Assembly: GCA_050084985.1 (NCBI GenBank)
Contig: JBITNC010000001.1
Span: forward strand, 190,588,001-190,652,000
From: Nageia nagi
Lineage: Eukaryota; Pinophyta
Direction: 5' to 3'
Length of the DNA stretch: 64,000 nt
Shown here: positions 12,120 to 23,779 of the stretch, piece by piece
Layout: every line of letters starts with the position of its first letter
How positions within the stretch are numbered: position 1 is the stretch's first letter
Position numbers and translations under genes: made by a program
Notes under the pieces: generated by a model
Told to the model about the DNA's origin: nothing
Databases searched by the model: none
The model's input: only the letters and a program-made list of their open reading frames with translations

Positions 12120-13900
12120 AATCATTATCATACTAGAAGGCTACAAAACTAATGCAAGAAATTCAAGCAACTAGGAACTCCATGTTGGATACGAAGAGAT
12201 ACCAAGAACATCCATTTCATGCCCCCTAAAATCCACATACAGTACCAACATATGAATAAGAGACAAGGTAATGAAATGATAGGGTAGAAGTTGGATACTC
12301 TAATTACCCTTTTGACTGACATGTTGATGCAGATGAAAACAACTAACCGAGGGACACCAATAAAAAATGAAGTATCTTCAATATATACTCAATCCCTTCA
12401 TATCATTGAGTCAATCTTTACCCCCAAATGAACTCCAAGAAATGAGCAAGAGGAAGCAAACATGGAAGAAGTACTTCAAGAATACATGGACAAATTGAAC
12501 TCCTTTAGAGAAATTGTACCTTTCCATATGTACTAAGAGACTCATAGATGGAAAAATTGGAAGTCCTAGAAACCTATAGATGATAAGAAACCCAAAATAC
12601 CTTTGCTTATTTTCTATGGGAGTGATAAAATGGTTGCAAGAGTTTGGTTGTAGAAGTTACATACTTATCTCTCTCTTCACCCTATGGATGAAGAGGAAGG
12701 TATAAATATAGCATCAATGTGCCTTGATGGAATAGCTTATGAATGGTAGCACAATGACATCACCACACTAGGCCATGGAAAGGTCAAGATCTTTGAGAAA
12801 TTTAGTAAAAGGGTATTAGATAGGTTTAAGTACAAACATATAGAGGAATAGTTTAAAGAGTTAGCTATGCTCTGACACACAACCACAATTGATACCTACA
12901 TCAAGGAATTCCAAAAATTATAGTATCCATACCTAATGTAGAAGATGAGAGGCTTTCATATCTCTTATGGATATATTATAAGAATCAATTAGGTCATCAG
13001 TAAAAGGCCATATAACCTTCAAATGTATCAATTATTATTCATAAGGCCAAGTTATTGAAAGGATTTAGTTACCCAAGGGGGATAGTAGCCAAACACCCTT
13101 TGATAGGAATTATAATAATAGCAACAAATAAGAGCTTTTGAGAGGAAAACCTTTATCATCAACTCTGAAGCTCACAAATAGGTTAGACTATGTCACACAT
13201 GATGAATTAAGGAAGCAAAACCTCTGCTATACATGTTGAAATCCCTAGGAAAAAGGAAACCAATGTAATGGAAAGGATAAAAACATATACCTTGAGGTAT
13301 GCAAGGTAATTGAGAATTCATATGATGAGATGAACATGTGCCAACATGAAGTAGAGATTAGAGACATTGGAAGTACATTAGCTACCCTAAAGGGACCCTC
13401 TCAATTTGTAACTATCAAGATAGAAGGATTTGTGGAAAATAGAAATGTTATGGTGCTCATTTATGGATGAGCTACCCATAACTTCATCAATAATTTGTAA
13501 GAAATAAAGGATTCAGGACTAAATAATTCTTTTTATTTTAAGTAGTGATTGGGAACAACAATACAACCATAAGATGGTAGAAAATGTTAAAGTGAAATTG
13601 GGTGATTATGTAATCACTAGTGAATTCTACATCCTTTCCCTTGGAGGAATACCACACATAATACTTAGAGTACAATAGCTATATACATTGGGAGAAGTTG
13701 TTTCTAACTAAAAAAATATTGGAAATGAAGTTTAAAATATAAGGAAAGGAAGAAACATTGAATGGCATGAGAGACCATGGACTAGAGGCATATATAGAAT
13801 TCCAAAGGATGGAAGCTACCGATAAGAAAAAGCTAAAGTTTGTTGATTCTTAGATCAACCATGATGAAGAATAAGAGGATCAATAAGATAATACTATAGC
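12120..13900 (+). pseudogene. gag-protease remnant of the 9105-15317 element
   Basis: Gag would package the element RNA and the aspartic protease would cut the polyprotein. The gag domain is clear at about 12600-12930, with DGIAYEW, TTLGHGKVKIFEKFSKR and FKELAML...YIKEFQKL. A knuckle-like NLCYTC...EKGNQC follows at about 13220-13265. Protease core ATHNFI lies near 13470 but its catalytic D-S/T-G reads Y-G-stop. Beyond it come PLEE-type and GMRDHG segments typical of the protease C-terminus in this lineage. Stops occur where Trp, Arg or Gly is expected, for example the stop after YEW and after LAML. They fit TGG to TAG and CGA to TGA changes. The remnant ends next to the 3' LTR with no polymerase. 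Confidence 0.8.
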
Positions 13901-13936
13901 TATGGATATTTTGAATTGCTTGGGGATAGGCAATTT

Positions 13937-13950
13937 GGGAAGGGTGGACT
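13937..13950 (+). other. polypurine tract
   Basis: GGGAAGGGTGGACT immediately precedes the 3' LTR start TGTAATATCCCC. Confidence 0.75.
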
Positions 13951-15317
13951 TGTAATATCCCCATTTTAATGGTGTTTTTCTCATTTAACCTCTAATGAAT
14001 GGGAACATTAGCTTAGGTGTGATTTTACCTATTTTAGTAGGTTTTTATCATTTATTGTAAGTTCCACTTAGAGACTTAGTTAAATTCTCTAATTATGTAA
14101 CAAGAGGCCTTTTTATTAATTTATTATGTATAGTTGAGAGCTTAAATTATGCCAATAATGTGTATTAATGATACCAAGGACATTATATTTGTAAATACAA
14201 TATTAGTCTCTTTTAATGAGTTACTACATATTTCTAGCCTTGATGAATGTAATATTGGTATTAAATGGTCCTCTTGTTATTAATGCTTCCTATTTGAGGT
14301 AAAGCATCCACCTAGGTGATTACATTGACTTCAACGCATCATAAGGACACCCAAGCTTATATGTGGCACATCTAGAAAGAAATTTGGTATCACAAGGTAT
14401 TTATGAGCTCTCCTCCTTAGATATTGGTTTTGTGAGGATATCAAGATCCCATATTGGGCACTTTTGACTCTAGGAACCCATGTCACACCTCAAGATTCAT
14501 TTGGATGCATAGCATCAATTCCAAAGCATATTAGAAGCCCCATCAACCTATTGCTTCATTTCTAGACCCTTGGATATGATCTCATCTATCCCAAGGCTCT
14601 TCATTTTGGATGTTGTCAATAAGAGCACATGGATCACATATATCCAATGTTATATCATCTCAATGCAAGATTAGAACATGGAATACATTGCCTATAAAAG
14701 GATAACTCTTATACTTTATGGAAAATGTTAAATTGATGATTAAACCCCCCTTTTATCGAATTGAGTTTGAGAACTCTTTCTTTGCCACTTGTGGGAGAAA
14801 TATATGTTTGAGGTCTTATGATGGATATCCTTGAGGTTACTTAGACCATTTGATAGAGGAATATTTTTTATTCCATCATAGAGGATTAGGGAAGCTCTCA
14901 GCTTGGCCTTGTTGCTGCTACAATTGGTGAGGCACTAGAGCCATTTAAAATAACCTTATTGGAGGTAACCTTGGTGTAAGCTCTTTAAGCACCACAAATA
15001 TATTTTGTAATTACATTAATCCTATTTTTCTATCAATATAATTACATTATTTTGGTCATTTTACTATAATCATTCTCTTATGCTTGGATGCTAGATCTAG
15101 AAGTGCATTTTCATAGTTAAATTCCTATTTTTACTTTGTTGTTGCAATGTTGGATTTATAGAGTTATTTTGCATGTTTGAATTCATATTTTGAAAATATA
15201 GCTACATGTTAGGATATTTGGTGCATTTTGAGTTAATTTGGCTAGATCCTAATTTAGAAGGAAAATGTACCTCTCCTAGGGCACATTTGAGCATGATCCG
15301 TCAGTTTGAGATCATCA
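13951..15317 (+). repeat. 3' LTR
   Basis: Starts TGTAATATCCCC and ends GAGATCATCA. Same length as the 5' LTR and alignable from end to end. Differences are mostly transitions. Confidence 0.9.
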
Positions 15318-15675
15318 CACAAAGGGAGTCGTGTGACCACTTATTTCATATGTATTAAATGAGATCTATCTATTGGTGAAGTTTTTGCATTATTTATAGA
15401 TAATATTTGGTCTAAATTAATACAAATATATTTATTAGAAATGTTACCATTTTTTTATAATATAGTTCTTACAAATTTTAAATATCACCTTTTCTTCTAC
15501 TCGATTTTGTGATACAAATGTCAAGATTTCAAAATCATTTTGCCACTATTTTATTTATTTTTCTTTGCAAAAATTCCTTATGCATAAATTGAAAGCTTTT
15601 AATACCTATATATATATCATTGATACAAAACACATTAATAAAATAAACTCAAAGATCATCTTCATAATAGCAATC
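15318..15675. other. no recognisable gene
   Basis: AT-rich spacer between the 3' LTR and the next minisatellite. No coding signal seen. Confidence 0.3.
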
Positions 15676-15955
15676 ATAGTGATGGTTAATAACCCGACAA
15701 AAAAAGGTAATCATAAGTGATGGTTAATAACCCAACTAAAAAAGGTTATCATAAAGCAAACATAGTGATGGTTAATAACCCAACCAAAAAAGGTGATCAT
15801 AAAGAAACATAGTGATGGTTATTTTCTATCCAACCAATAAAGGTGTTCATAAATATGATGGTTAATAACCCAACCATTAAAGGCAATCATAAAAAAAAAC
15901 ATAGTGATGGTTAGTTTCAACCCAACTAACAAAGGTGATAATAAAGGTGATACCA
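15676..15955. repeat. minisatellite, about six units of GTGATGGTTAATAACCCAAC
   Basis: The core GTGATGGTTAATAACCCAAC followed by AAAAAAGGT-ATCATAAA recurs about six times with units of 40-55 bases. Length differences lie in the A-rich part. Each unit contains the self-complementary GGTTAATAACC. Confidence 0.85.
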
Positions 15956-15983
15956 ACAAACGTGTTCATGAAGTATTTGTAAT

Positions 15984-16152
15984 ATCATCATGATGAACTA
16001 TGTTATTATGTGTATCCTTTACCCTAGATACTATTGGGATTCATCATAATGAACTATGTTATTATGGGTATCCTTTACCCTAAATATTATTGGGAATCAT
16101 CATAATGAACTATGCCCATTGCAAGTACCCTTTACCCTAGGTATTGTTGGGA
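15984..16152. repeat. tandem repeat, three units of about 59 bp
   Basis: ATCATAATGAACTATG, then a short spacer, then CCTTTACCCTA and ATTGGGA occur three times in the same order. The first two units are nearly identical. Confidence 0.85.
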
Positions 16153-16309
16153 AGATATATGCATACTAGTGATGGTTAATTATTTTCCAACCAAAAATGG
16201 ATGTGAGAATATAATATTCAAACATAAGAAAATGTGAGCTTTTATTCCCTTTATATTTCTCTTATATATAAGTATTGTACGTAAATGAAAGAAACTCATT
16301 ACAAATTTT

Positions 16310-16560
16310 TCATTTCTTGAAGATATATCAATGATACCTGAGCATAAATGAAAGAAACATTGTAATATATAAGATAAAATTTTACTTAGGAAGTTTTATC
16401 TTTCATTACCCATAAATTTTTCATTGACACAAGAATCATTAATGAAAGAAACTCTATTCTTAGGACATGCAAGCTTTCATCACCCATAGATTTATCAACG
16501 ATAAAAGTATCATAAATGAAAGACATGTTCCATAATAAAAAAGCTTGCATTTTACATAGG
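16310..16560. repeat. degenerate tandem repeat with AAATGAAAGAAAC motif
   Basis: TCATAAATGAAAGA or TTAATGAAAGAAACT alternates with CTTTCATTACCCATAAATTT or CTTTCATCACCCATAGATTT about every 85-90 bases. Three units are visible. Confidence 0.5.
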
Positions 16561-16734
16561 AAATCATTTGAGAACATAAGCATTGAATATCATGTGCATA
16601 TTATAACTTTAAAAATAATGTAAAATCATATTAGTGTACTTAGAAATAAAGACATAAGGTGAGAAAACTCCCTTTTATCGTGTTTGGGGACATGCCCCTA
16701 TGTCTTTTCTTTGGAAATATGATGTCTACCTGAA

Positions 16735-17675
16735 TTTGTCCCCAACACTAGTGATGAGTAACACTTAGAAATTTAAAGCCTTTATCTAATAAACCTATAG
16801 CCTTTGCTTATATGATCATGAAATTGGACCTTTTCTTGGGATTTACGTTGGGAATTTTTCTTGTAAGTTCTTCTTGGAAATAATTTCTTAGAAATCATTA
16901 AAGAAAAACTTTCTTGGGTACTTTTTTGATATTTCCCCCAGTGCTAGCGCTAAGTGACATTTTTAACTTTGGAAAATTCATTTGTTGTATATTGTCTTAC
17001 TATAAGATTTGAAACCTTGAACTTTATTTATGATTGAGCCTAATAAATTTGAAAATACTCTCCCTTTTCTACAAAAAAACCTAGCGCTAGTGCTACCAAT
17101 AGTGCTAACACTAGTGTGCATTAATATTTGGATGTGAAATTTTTATTGGAAGCATTCTGAGCATATGAAGATATGAAAACTTTAGAAATCATGTGAATAT
17201 TTAGGAATATAATGAACATATGAACATAGAAAACTTTTAAACTTGTAAATATTATGAACATATGAACATAAAGGATATTTGCACTTCAAAAATATTATTA
17301 CTCTTTGAGAATATATGAAATTTATGAACTTTATGAAATTTAAACATTTTTTATATTGTGAATATAAATAACATTTTGAACTTTATTAATCATAATAGCA
17401 TGTGAATATATGATAGTATGTGTGTATATAAAGCATATAGAACATAGTATTATGTATATAAAACATGAGAATCACAACTTAGGAGATAAGGGAGTTAAGT
17501 GCTTCAAGTTTTTGAGTTATTGAGGGAATTCCCCCAAAGTTAGCACTAGGTAATATATAAAATAAGCATTATAAATTCATTAAACTAACCACATGAGCCA
17601 CTTTTATTATTATTTCTTTATTTTCCATCTTGAACCCCAACACTAATGCTACCAGGAGCGTTGGTGCTAAGGAAC
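16735..17675. repeat. dispersed CCCCA...GCTAGCGCTAG-like motif, about five copies
   Basis: Related blocks lie near 16740 (CCCCAACACTAGTGATG), 16935 (CCCCCAGTGCTAGCGCTAAG), 17080 (CCTAGCGCTAGTGCTACC), 17530 (CCCCCAAAGTTAGCACTAGG) and 17635 (CCCCAACACTAATGCTACC). The core is partly self-complementary and holds some of the few CpGs in the area. Surrounding DNA is AT-rich with no gene, and could be LTR of the minus-strand gypsy element at 18.0-24.9 kb. Confidence 0.5.
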
Positions 17676-18119
17676 TTAAATATTTGGATATTGATATTTA
17701 ATCCAATTGATTCTCTTATTAAACTAACCTTTCTTAACTAAAATTTTGATATTTATCCCCATAATTGAATTTAAACCATAACTAATTTAAAAAATTGATT
17801 CATATGGGCAACTTGGTTGCCCCCAAGTTGAGAAATAATGTCCCTATTTTATGAGAACATTCTATTTTTTTATGAGTATGTTCATATGAAAAGAAGCCTT
17901 ATAATAATCATGGATATCTTATAAATATATATATACATACCAAGTTTTCATTTATATTGGTACCTTGGAATTAAAAAATTCACTTTTAGCATTCTTGCAA
18001 CTTTGGCCAATTTTGCATATTTTCTTGAAATAACTTAGAATTGCATACAAATATGAGAAATAATTATCAAAAAACATGTATGTACATATTATTATAGTTA
18101 CCTTTATATTTTTCCACCT

Positions 18120-18960
18120 TATTTTCTCTTTTCAAGATTTTGATCCTCTCGGTTCATGATCGTTTAATTCTTGCAGACATGTCATTATTATAAAACTACA
18201 AACTTCTAAGAAGTACAAATTTTGCTAAATATATCATATTAGTTTGATTCTTTTTACTTTGGAAAGAAACCTTTACTAGATGTAGGTATTCCTCCCATTT
18301 CATGTGGTTATGTATGCAATAAATGAAGATCAAGCCTTCTAATAATTAATTTACCTATTTTATTTGATCATTGATCACCATATAACAAGTTGAACTTATT
18401 TTCAACTTAGTGTCAAAATCATGGTGAAGTTCTTACCAAAATTTGGAAGTAAAGCATGAATTTATATAAGAAATAATCATTTTAAGTAATCCATGTAGTC
18501 ATGTTGCCTCCATAGAAACTTCCTGGTGATAATTATAGAATGATCAATGAGATTCCCTAGTACAAAGTGTGCTACTTTAGTCAACTTATGCACAACCATA
18601 AAAATAGCATCATGCTGAAACCATGTTTTTTGGAAAACTCATAATAAAATCAATGGAAATTACTTACTATTTCTAAGCGGGGATCTCATGAGGATACAAT
18701 TTCTCAGTATTCATCATTCACTTTATAATATTCTAGATATTTTTATATAAAGCTAGCAACATTTATCTTAGACTAATAAAATAATAGCTTTAGGTTTTCT
18801 CATATTTTAGTTCTTTTAAAATTTGCAAAATGTGGGGTATAATGGATCTATTATAGAATTATCTATCTCAAATGTATTGTTATTAGGATTACAACCTTGT
18901 TTCTAAAACACAAAATTCCATAATACTTAATACTAAACTCCCTTTTATAAAAGGGCTTGT
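18120..18960 (-). pseudogene. gypsy integrase remnant
   Basis: Integrase inserts element cDNA into host DNA. On the minus strand the H2C2 zinc-binding region is worn (about 18850-18700, KVNDEYQEIVSS-type end). The catalytic core begins SIDFIMSFP at 18660-18631, keeping the first catalytic Asp. A +1 shift then gives HDAIFMVVHKLTKVAHF, the usual VVDRLTKxAHF block with D changed to H. Further on are a PNFGKNFT block (target-binding region) and NGRNT near the ALYGRxCxTP position. Several stops and at least one frameshift. No chromodomain was recognised. Confidence 0.72.
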
Positions 18961-19026
18961 TTTCATCCTTTGAGAAAATCCTTCTATAATAAAAATCTTA
19001 TTTCTAGAATTTTCAAACCTTGTTAA

Positions 19027-19051
19027 GTCATATATATATATATATATATAT
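19027..19051. repeat. (AT)n microsatellite, short
   Basis: About 11 AT dinucleotides between the integrase remnant and the insert at 19240. Confidence 0.9.
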
Positions 19052-19239
19052 CTTCTTTATGCTAGTATAACAACCACCTTATTCTCCTTTCCTTTGATAT
19101 ATTATATACCAAAATCATATTCGATATGGAATTTTATCCTCTCTTTTTTTTTAAGGTAGATTTATATTAATAGTGGGTTTTTTTATATGGTCCAAAAAAA
19201 AAACCTATCTTACAAAAATTGTTATGATATATCATTGAA

Positions 19240-20055
19240 AAATTGATTATCTACAATATCCTACATTTCACTTCCTTATTTGGAAGGAGGATCCATCCAT
19301 CTACGGTAATCAAAAATAGAGTAGAGGTTAGTAACATAAGCAAAAGTATCCATCTCCATACCTTATCTTTTGTTGGCCATAGCATTCTTCATCTTTTCCA
19401 TGAAGTCCCACACAACCTTAATGATATTCTCCTACTATTTAGTTGGTCTATCCAATTATATGCCCTTTGGGAGCCTCTTGATGGCTATTTTCATTCTATA
19501 TAGCTTTTTCTTTCATTCCCTCTACACATATTCATATTCATAGACTCACTTTATGGACTAGAGAATAGCATGAGACTTCCAAAAAAATTTAGTTGTGAAG
19601 CCATTCTATGTGGGGATCAAATAGATGAATTTTCTTTTTTAGCCTTCTTTCTTAGCTTCCTTGGTTTGGTTCTCAATATTAGACAACACTATGTTCTTCA
19701 AATGGCTCTTTCCATGGAGATATTTTTCACTCTCTACCTCACCCATAAAAGCTAGCACCTTCATAAAATCACTAATCAAATCCTCATAATTAGAAGAAAT
19801 ATTGATCATATCAAGGGTTTTAGTGGTAACTAAGGGGGTGGCTAGTAAGGAGATGAAGGTGCTCAAGCTAGGGGAGGAGTTTTATCTCAAAGAGGTGATG
19901 GAGGAGGAGGTGGTGGGGGAGGTGAGGGAGATGGAGGAGGAGGGGCTGGTGGTTATGGAGGTCATGGAGGACATGGGGGTCAAGGGGGTGATATTTGGTA
20001 GGTGATGGGGGTGAATTTTATCCATTATTATTTATATGCATTTAATATGGTTTGG
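19240..20055. other. foreign-looking insert with a G-rich purine tract
   Basis: This interrupts the RNase H to integrase order. Bases 19891-20010 are strikingly G-rich on the plus strand (GGAGGAGGAGGTGGTGGGGG and similar) in a very AT-rich setting. One plus frame there reads a glycine-rich peptide with GYGGHGGHGGQGG and an SQRGDGG start, ending TAG near 20000. Upstream in that frame stops fall where CAA or CAG may once have stood. The minus strand is instead Ser/Thr/Pro-rich and open from 19866 to 19639. I recognise neither as a family. It could be a decayed glycine-rich (RGG-like) protein, or simple sequence. Confidence 0.35.
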
Positions 20056-20059
20056 GTGA

Positions 20060-20560
20060 AAATATACCTTAAAATATAATGATCATATCATAGTTTAAAA
20101 TTTTTATCCAATAGATAATGTATTAATATTTGTAGAGTATTAAATTTCATGGTCCTTTATTTTTTGTAACTCATAACCCACCATAACACTATTTTACATC
20201 AAAAATACCCATAGTCTTTCTAAATTTGCATTTGTTCAAATAATAAATTGCATGTTTGGATAAAGGATTTTCAAAATTGGGGCTACAATGAGTTTCTTAT
20301 TTAGGAGCTTTAAATATTCTTTATATTTCTTTGACCATTTAAATACCTTTCCCTTTTTATTAAAGGATGTAATGGGATATGTTATGTGAGATAAATTCTC
20401 TAAAAACCTTTGATACTACCTATATAAAACTATAACACTATGGATATCATCTATATCTCTTGGTGTTGAATAAGTAATGTTGGCCTCAATTTTCTTAGTG
20501 TCTAATGTAATCTCATCTATGAAAATCATATGTTATTTTTTTATTAATAGGGTAAATTTT
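20060..20560 (-). pseudogene. gypsy RT thumb and RNase H remnant
   Basis: The minus strand reads LDTKKIEA (RT thumb), YSTPRDIDDIHS, then YQRFLENLSHITYPITSFNKK, GKVFKWSKK and VAPILKILYPN. It continues into the RNase H opening with FIIWTNANLERLWVFLM, where the usual C/FxTDAS has Asp replaced by Asn. RNase H would remove the RNA strand during reverse transcription. The match fades near 20060, where the insert begins. Upstream (20560-20900) the frame is too worn to call. Confidence 0.72.
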
Positions 20561-20899
20561 ATTAGTAAACAATTAGTGGAGTTTTTAAAGGCCCTCTCAA
20601 TGTTGTATAAAAAATGTTCTTATTGTATTAATAATATGCTTAGTGGTTGCTTCTACTATTGCATTTCATTCCCAATCACAAAAAGTAGAAGTTTAGGTAA
20701 TACAAAAATTTATACATATGAGAATGAAGAAATAAGTGCATGCTTCATTCAATGAAAAACATCACATGTCTATTATAGTTTTTACATAATATTTTATTAT
20801 AAAAATAGTAAAAATATCATTTATTTCATTCTTCTTTCCCTATGTCTGATCCTAGCAGAATCATATCTTTACCCCTTAGAAATTTAAAACCTTTTTTTT

Positions 20900-21890
20900 A
20901 TAATCATTCTTGAAGTGTGTGACATATATTTGGTCGATGATTAAGTTGATAACATGAGCCCTCTTTGTTAGGAATTCAAAGAGATTACTTAATTCTCCAT
21001 TCCTCCTTATGGATTCTTCCATCATCCTACTATTTTTGCAAGGATATTATGGTAGTTGTACATGGGCATCTTTAGCCCTTTTAGGATATGATGTTTTGAC
21101 CTACAATTGGTTTAGAATCAACACCTTCACTAAATCAAGTTTTTGGACCTCATATTTCTTAATTTTTTTATTCTTTTTTACCTCTTTATTTTCATGTTCC
21201 TTAGTCTTAGATTCCATTTCCTTTCCCTTTTCTAATTTGCTTCCCCTATCTTCTCATTATTTTTTCCCTTTATGGTTTCTTCTTTTCTTTTGTTTTTCCT
21301 TTTAAGGTTCCTTTTTCTTTCTTTATTTTTTTTTTATTTTCCTTTTATGCCACATTTTTTTCCTCTTGATGTGTCTCTTCCTCATTCTAATCTTTTTCCT
21401 TTATATGTACTTCATTCTTCTTTATTTATGTTTTTTCTTTCATTTTGAATTGTAATTGTTGTTGTTGCTCTTCCAAATTTATAACCTACACAAAAGTCTT
21501 CTTTTTTATCCTTTCTTCATTGGTTTATCCACTTTATATATTTTTCCCTAGTCCTTTTTGCTATTTCTTATTGTACCTCCTATGCTTCATTCTCCTCTAA
21601 TTTCTCATTTTCTTTGTTGCATATCTTCCTCTTTCTGTGGGTGTGTTATATTTCTCTTTTTTCCCCCACTTTGGCACATTCTTCTCTTGAGTCTTATCCC
21701 TATTTTTCTTATAGTTATCCCTTTACCCTTTATCTTTCATTACATATTTTAATTTTTCTTCATTATCCTCCTTTCCTTTACACTCTTTTTTTCTATTTAG
21801 CTATCTTTTTATATGGTTTTATTTGGATCCTCTTTTTACTATTTTCTTTGATTTTAATCTACCAACCTTGCTAGAACCATTAAAAGGTGA
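20900..21890 (-). other. polypyrimidine region; Lys/Glu-rich minus frame, unrecognised
   Basis: The plus strand from about 21140 to 21890 is strongly C/T-rich. The minus strand therefore encodes long Lys/Arg/Glu-rich stretches broken by stops, followed at 21140-20930 by a more ordinary segment with MMEESIRRNGELSNLFEF. It sits inside the RT to RNase H gap of the gypsy element, so it is probably an insertion. The composition resembles charged linkers of retroelement gag or ORF1 proteins, but nothing specific supports that. Confidence 0.35.
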
Positions 21891-21899
21891 GAAATAGGT

Positions 21900-22200
21900 G
21901 TGGAAGATAATATTTCAAGGAATAATGAAGGAATTTATGGATTCATACAAAGGTTTTGATCCATAATTATCAAAAGAGTAGCTAAAACATGGTATCTAGG
22001 AGTTTGCAATATCAACAATGTGGAGGTGGAATTCACTTAAAAATTAAAAGAGAAGGTAAACTTAATAATCTTAATAAAATATTTAAATTTAGGAATCCAT
22101 GAGAGTAATATGTCAAATATGGAACTCGGTTTGAGAGGAGCAGTCTACTCAAGCCAAGGGATGAAGTTACAAGAGTCTTAATGAGGTATGTGACTTTAGA
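21900..22200. other. no recognisable gene
   Basis: Spacer between the pyrimidine-rich insert and the RT remnant. No family match. Confidence 0.3.
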
Positions 22201-22429
22201 AGGGAGACATAAGGTCTTTTTTGCATATCATTTTATCCTATTAAATCATATTAAGTTTGCATAAGTAGAAAAAAAAAATTACCATTCTTTATCTGTTATT
22301 CTCTTGTAATTTTAATCAAGAAGGTATAAAAAGTATAGGCAAGCTTACCATTGCATCATATTATATTAATCAAATTAGTTTTTGACATAGACTTAATAAG
22401 ATACCTAAAATCTAACCTAGAAATTCACA

Positions 22430-23190
22430 TTGGGGGTAAGATGAAGACATCCCCTTGAAATAATTTTATTAAAATGAAGTAAATTACATGTTATAAATAC
22501 TAAATATTTTCAATGAAAAATTCATTCTTTGATAATTTGCCGAAAACTTTATTACTTCATAAAATTTGAATTATTATCCTAAGATTCCCATTATGCTCTA
22601 CATAACTTTGAGAGTAAACTGAATATTATCTAAAAAGACTAAGAAAAACTTATATAAGTATTTTCAAAATATACTATTCATTAAATTCATAAGATTAGTT
22701 AGAGAATTTATGAAGTCAAAAGGTAAAATACTAAACTCATAATGTTCATACTAGGATTTAAAGGCTATTTTATGAGTATCACTTTTCTTAATTCTTAATC
22801 AATGATATTGAAATATTAAATTTATATTTGAGAATGCCTTTTTTCCTTTGAGTTGATTAGAAAGGTCATCTATTCTAGGTACTAGATATCAGTTCTCAAT
22901 TTTAATCTTATTTAGCATATGGTAGTCTATATAAAGTGGTAAACTAGCATCCATTTAATTTCTTCATAAATAATATCGATCCTCCCCATGGAGAGATGAT
23001 AGGTTTAGTAATACCTTTATCTATAAATTCTTGAAGTCATTATTTTAAATATTTTTCATTTTATTAGTATTCATTTGTTATGGGGTATGAGTAACTAGCT
23101 CCATTCTTGAAAAAATATTAATATTGAAATTGAACTCTCTTAGGAGGCATCCTAGGTAGTTCCTTTAGGAAGACATCTATATATTCACCT
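22430..23190 (-). pseudogene. gypsy reverse transcriptase remnant (fingers and palm)
   Basis: RT copies element RNA into DNA. The minus strand reads ELPRMPPKRVQF, a linker, LQEFIDKGITKPIISPWGG, SILFMKKLNG and YLVPRIDDLFNQLKG, the standard gypsy finger and palm order. The catalytic motif, normally F/YxDD, reads F-L-D-N: Asp GAT at 22630-22628, then AAT at 22627-22625. The second catalytic Asp is thus Asn, a single G-to-A change. One stop replaces the residue after the LNGC block. The copy could not polymerise. Confidence 0.8.
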
Positions 23191-23559
23191 AGAATGGGAT
23201 CTTTTATAAAACTTTCCTCATCCACTTCTTCAATTTGTTATAAAAATTATATTCCTCTTTTTAGCCATTCTTTCCTATTACATGGTTGATATAACCTATG
23301 TTTGAAAAGGTTCTTACTTTGAAGTTTTGGTTTATTTTTGGAATCAGCAATGTATTCTACTCATCATTCCTATGGGGATGTGCTTCATTTTCTTTGATCC
23401 AATCCATCCCAAGGGTTACACCAAATGATTGTAAGGTGGGTATAACCATTTATTAAGGTGGGTTTGATATTTACTAAATATTTACTAATCTCTAAGTCTT
23501 CCTAGATCCATAATCCACTTCCCACCTATCAAATGAAACATTATGCTTTGTGATAATTT

Positions 23560-23640
23560 ATTTAAAATATGAGTGAAAATAAAACTATGTATATCTCTAA
23601 TATCTACCAAATGGTAATGGATTTATCAAAAATAATACCT
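23560..23640 (-). pseudogene. gypsy aspartic protease active-site remnant
   Basis: The minus strand at about 23620-23582 reads HLVDIRDIHSFI. Plant gypsy proteases have LVDTGATHSFI here. The Asp is kept, but the following Thr and Gly are lost (ACT to ATT, GGA-type to AGA), so it would be inactive. It lies between gag and RT as expected. Confidence 0.6.
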
Positions 23641-23779
23641 TCTAATAATATTAGGGTTTGTTATCACTTTAAGGCTACTTTCCTTTAGGCTACATAAATT
23701 CAATGGGTAGGCTTGATTTTCATTTTTCCTTTCTTATTTTGATTTCTAAAGGCTCTCTAATTAACCTTTTAAAGGTATT

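Larger units (their letters stand above)
9105..15317 (+). mobile_element. non-autonomous Ty3/gypsy element, LTR to LTR, with gag-protease only
   Basis: Two direct LTRs of 1367 bp each, both starting TGTAAT and ending ATCATCA, bound a 3.5-kb interior. Features run in the expected order: primer-binding site 10475-10487, long leader, gag and protease remains 12120-13900, polypurine tract ending at 13950. The protease remnant runs almost straight into the 3' LTR. No RT, RNase H or integrase is present, and no gap or junction suggests simple loss. By eye the LTRs agree at about 80-90%. I do not see a matching 5-bp target duplication (AAAAG before, CACAA after), so it may have decayed or the ends recombined. 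Confidence 0.88.

Noticed and set aside
9100-15322. 5-bp target duplication around the gag-protease element
   Set aside because: AAAAG before and CACAA after do not match; not claimed.
15676-15955. Regular repeats resembling a CRISPR array
   Set aside because: Units vary in length and the intervals are themselves repeated, not unique spacers; plant nuclear context; no cas genes.
21009-21874. Open plus-strand frames rich in Phe, Leu and Ser
   Set aside because: A by-product of the polypyrimidine tract; residues follow base composition only.
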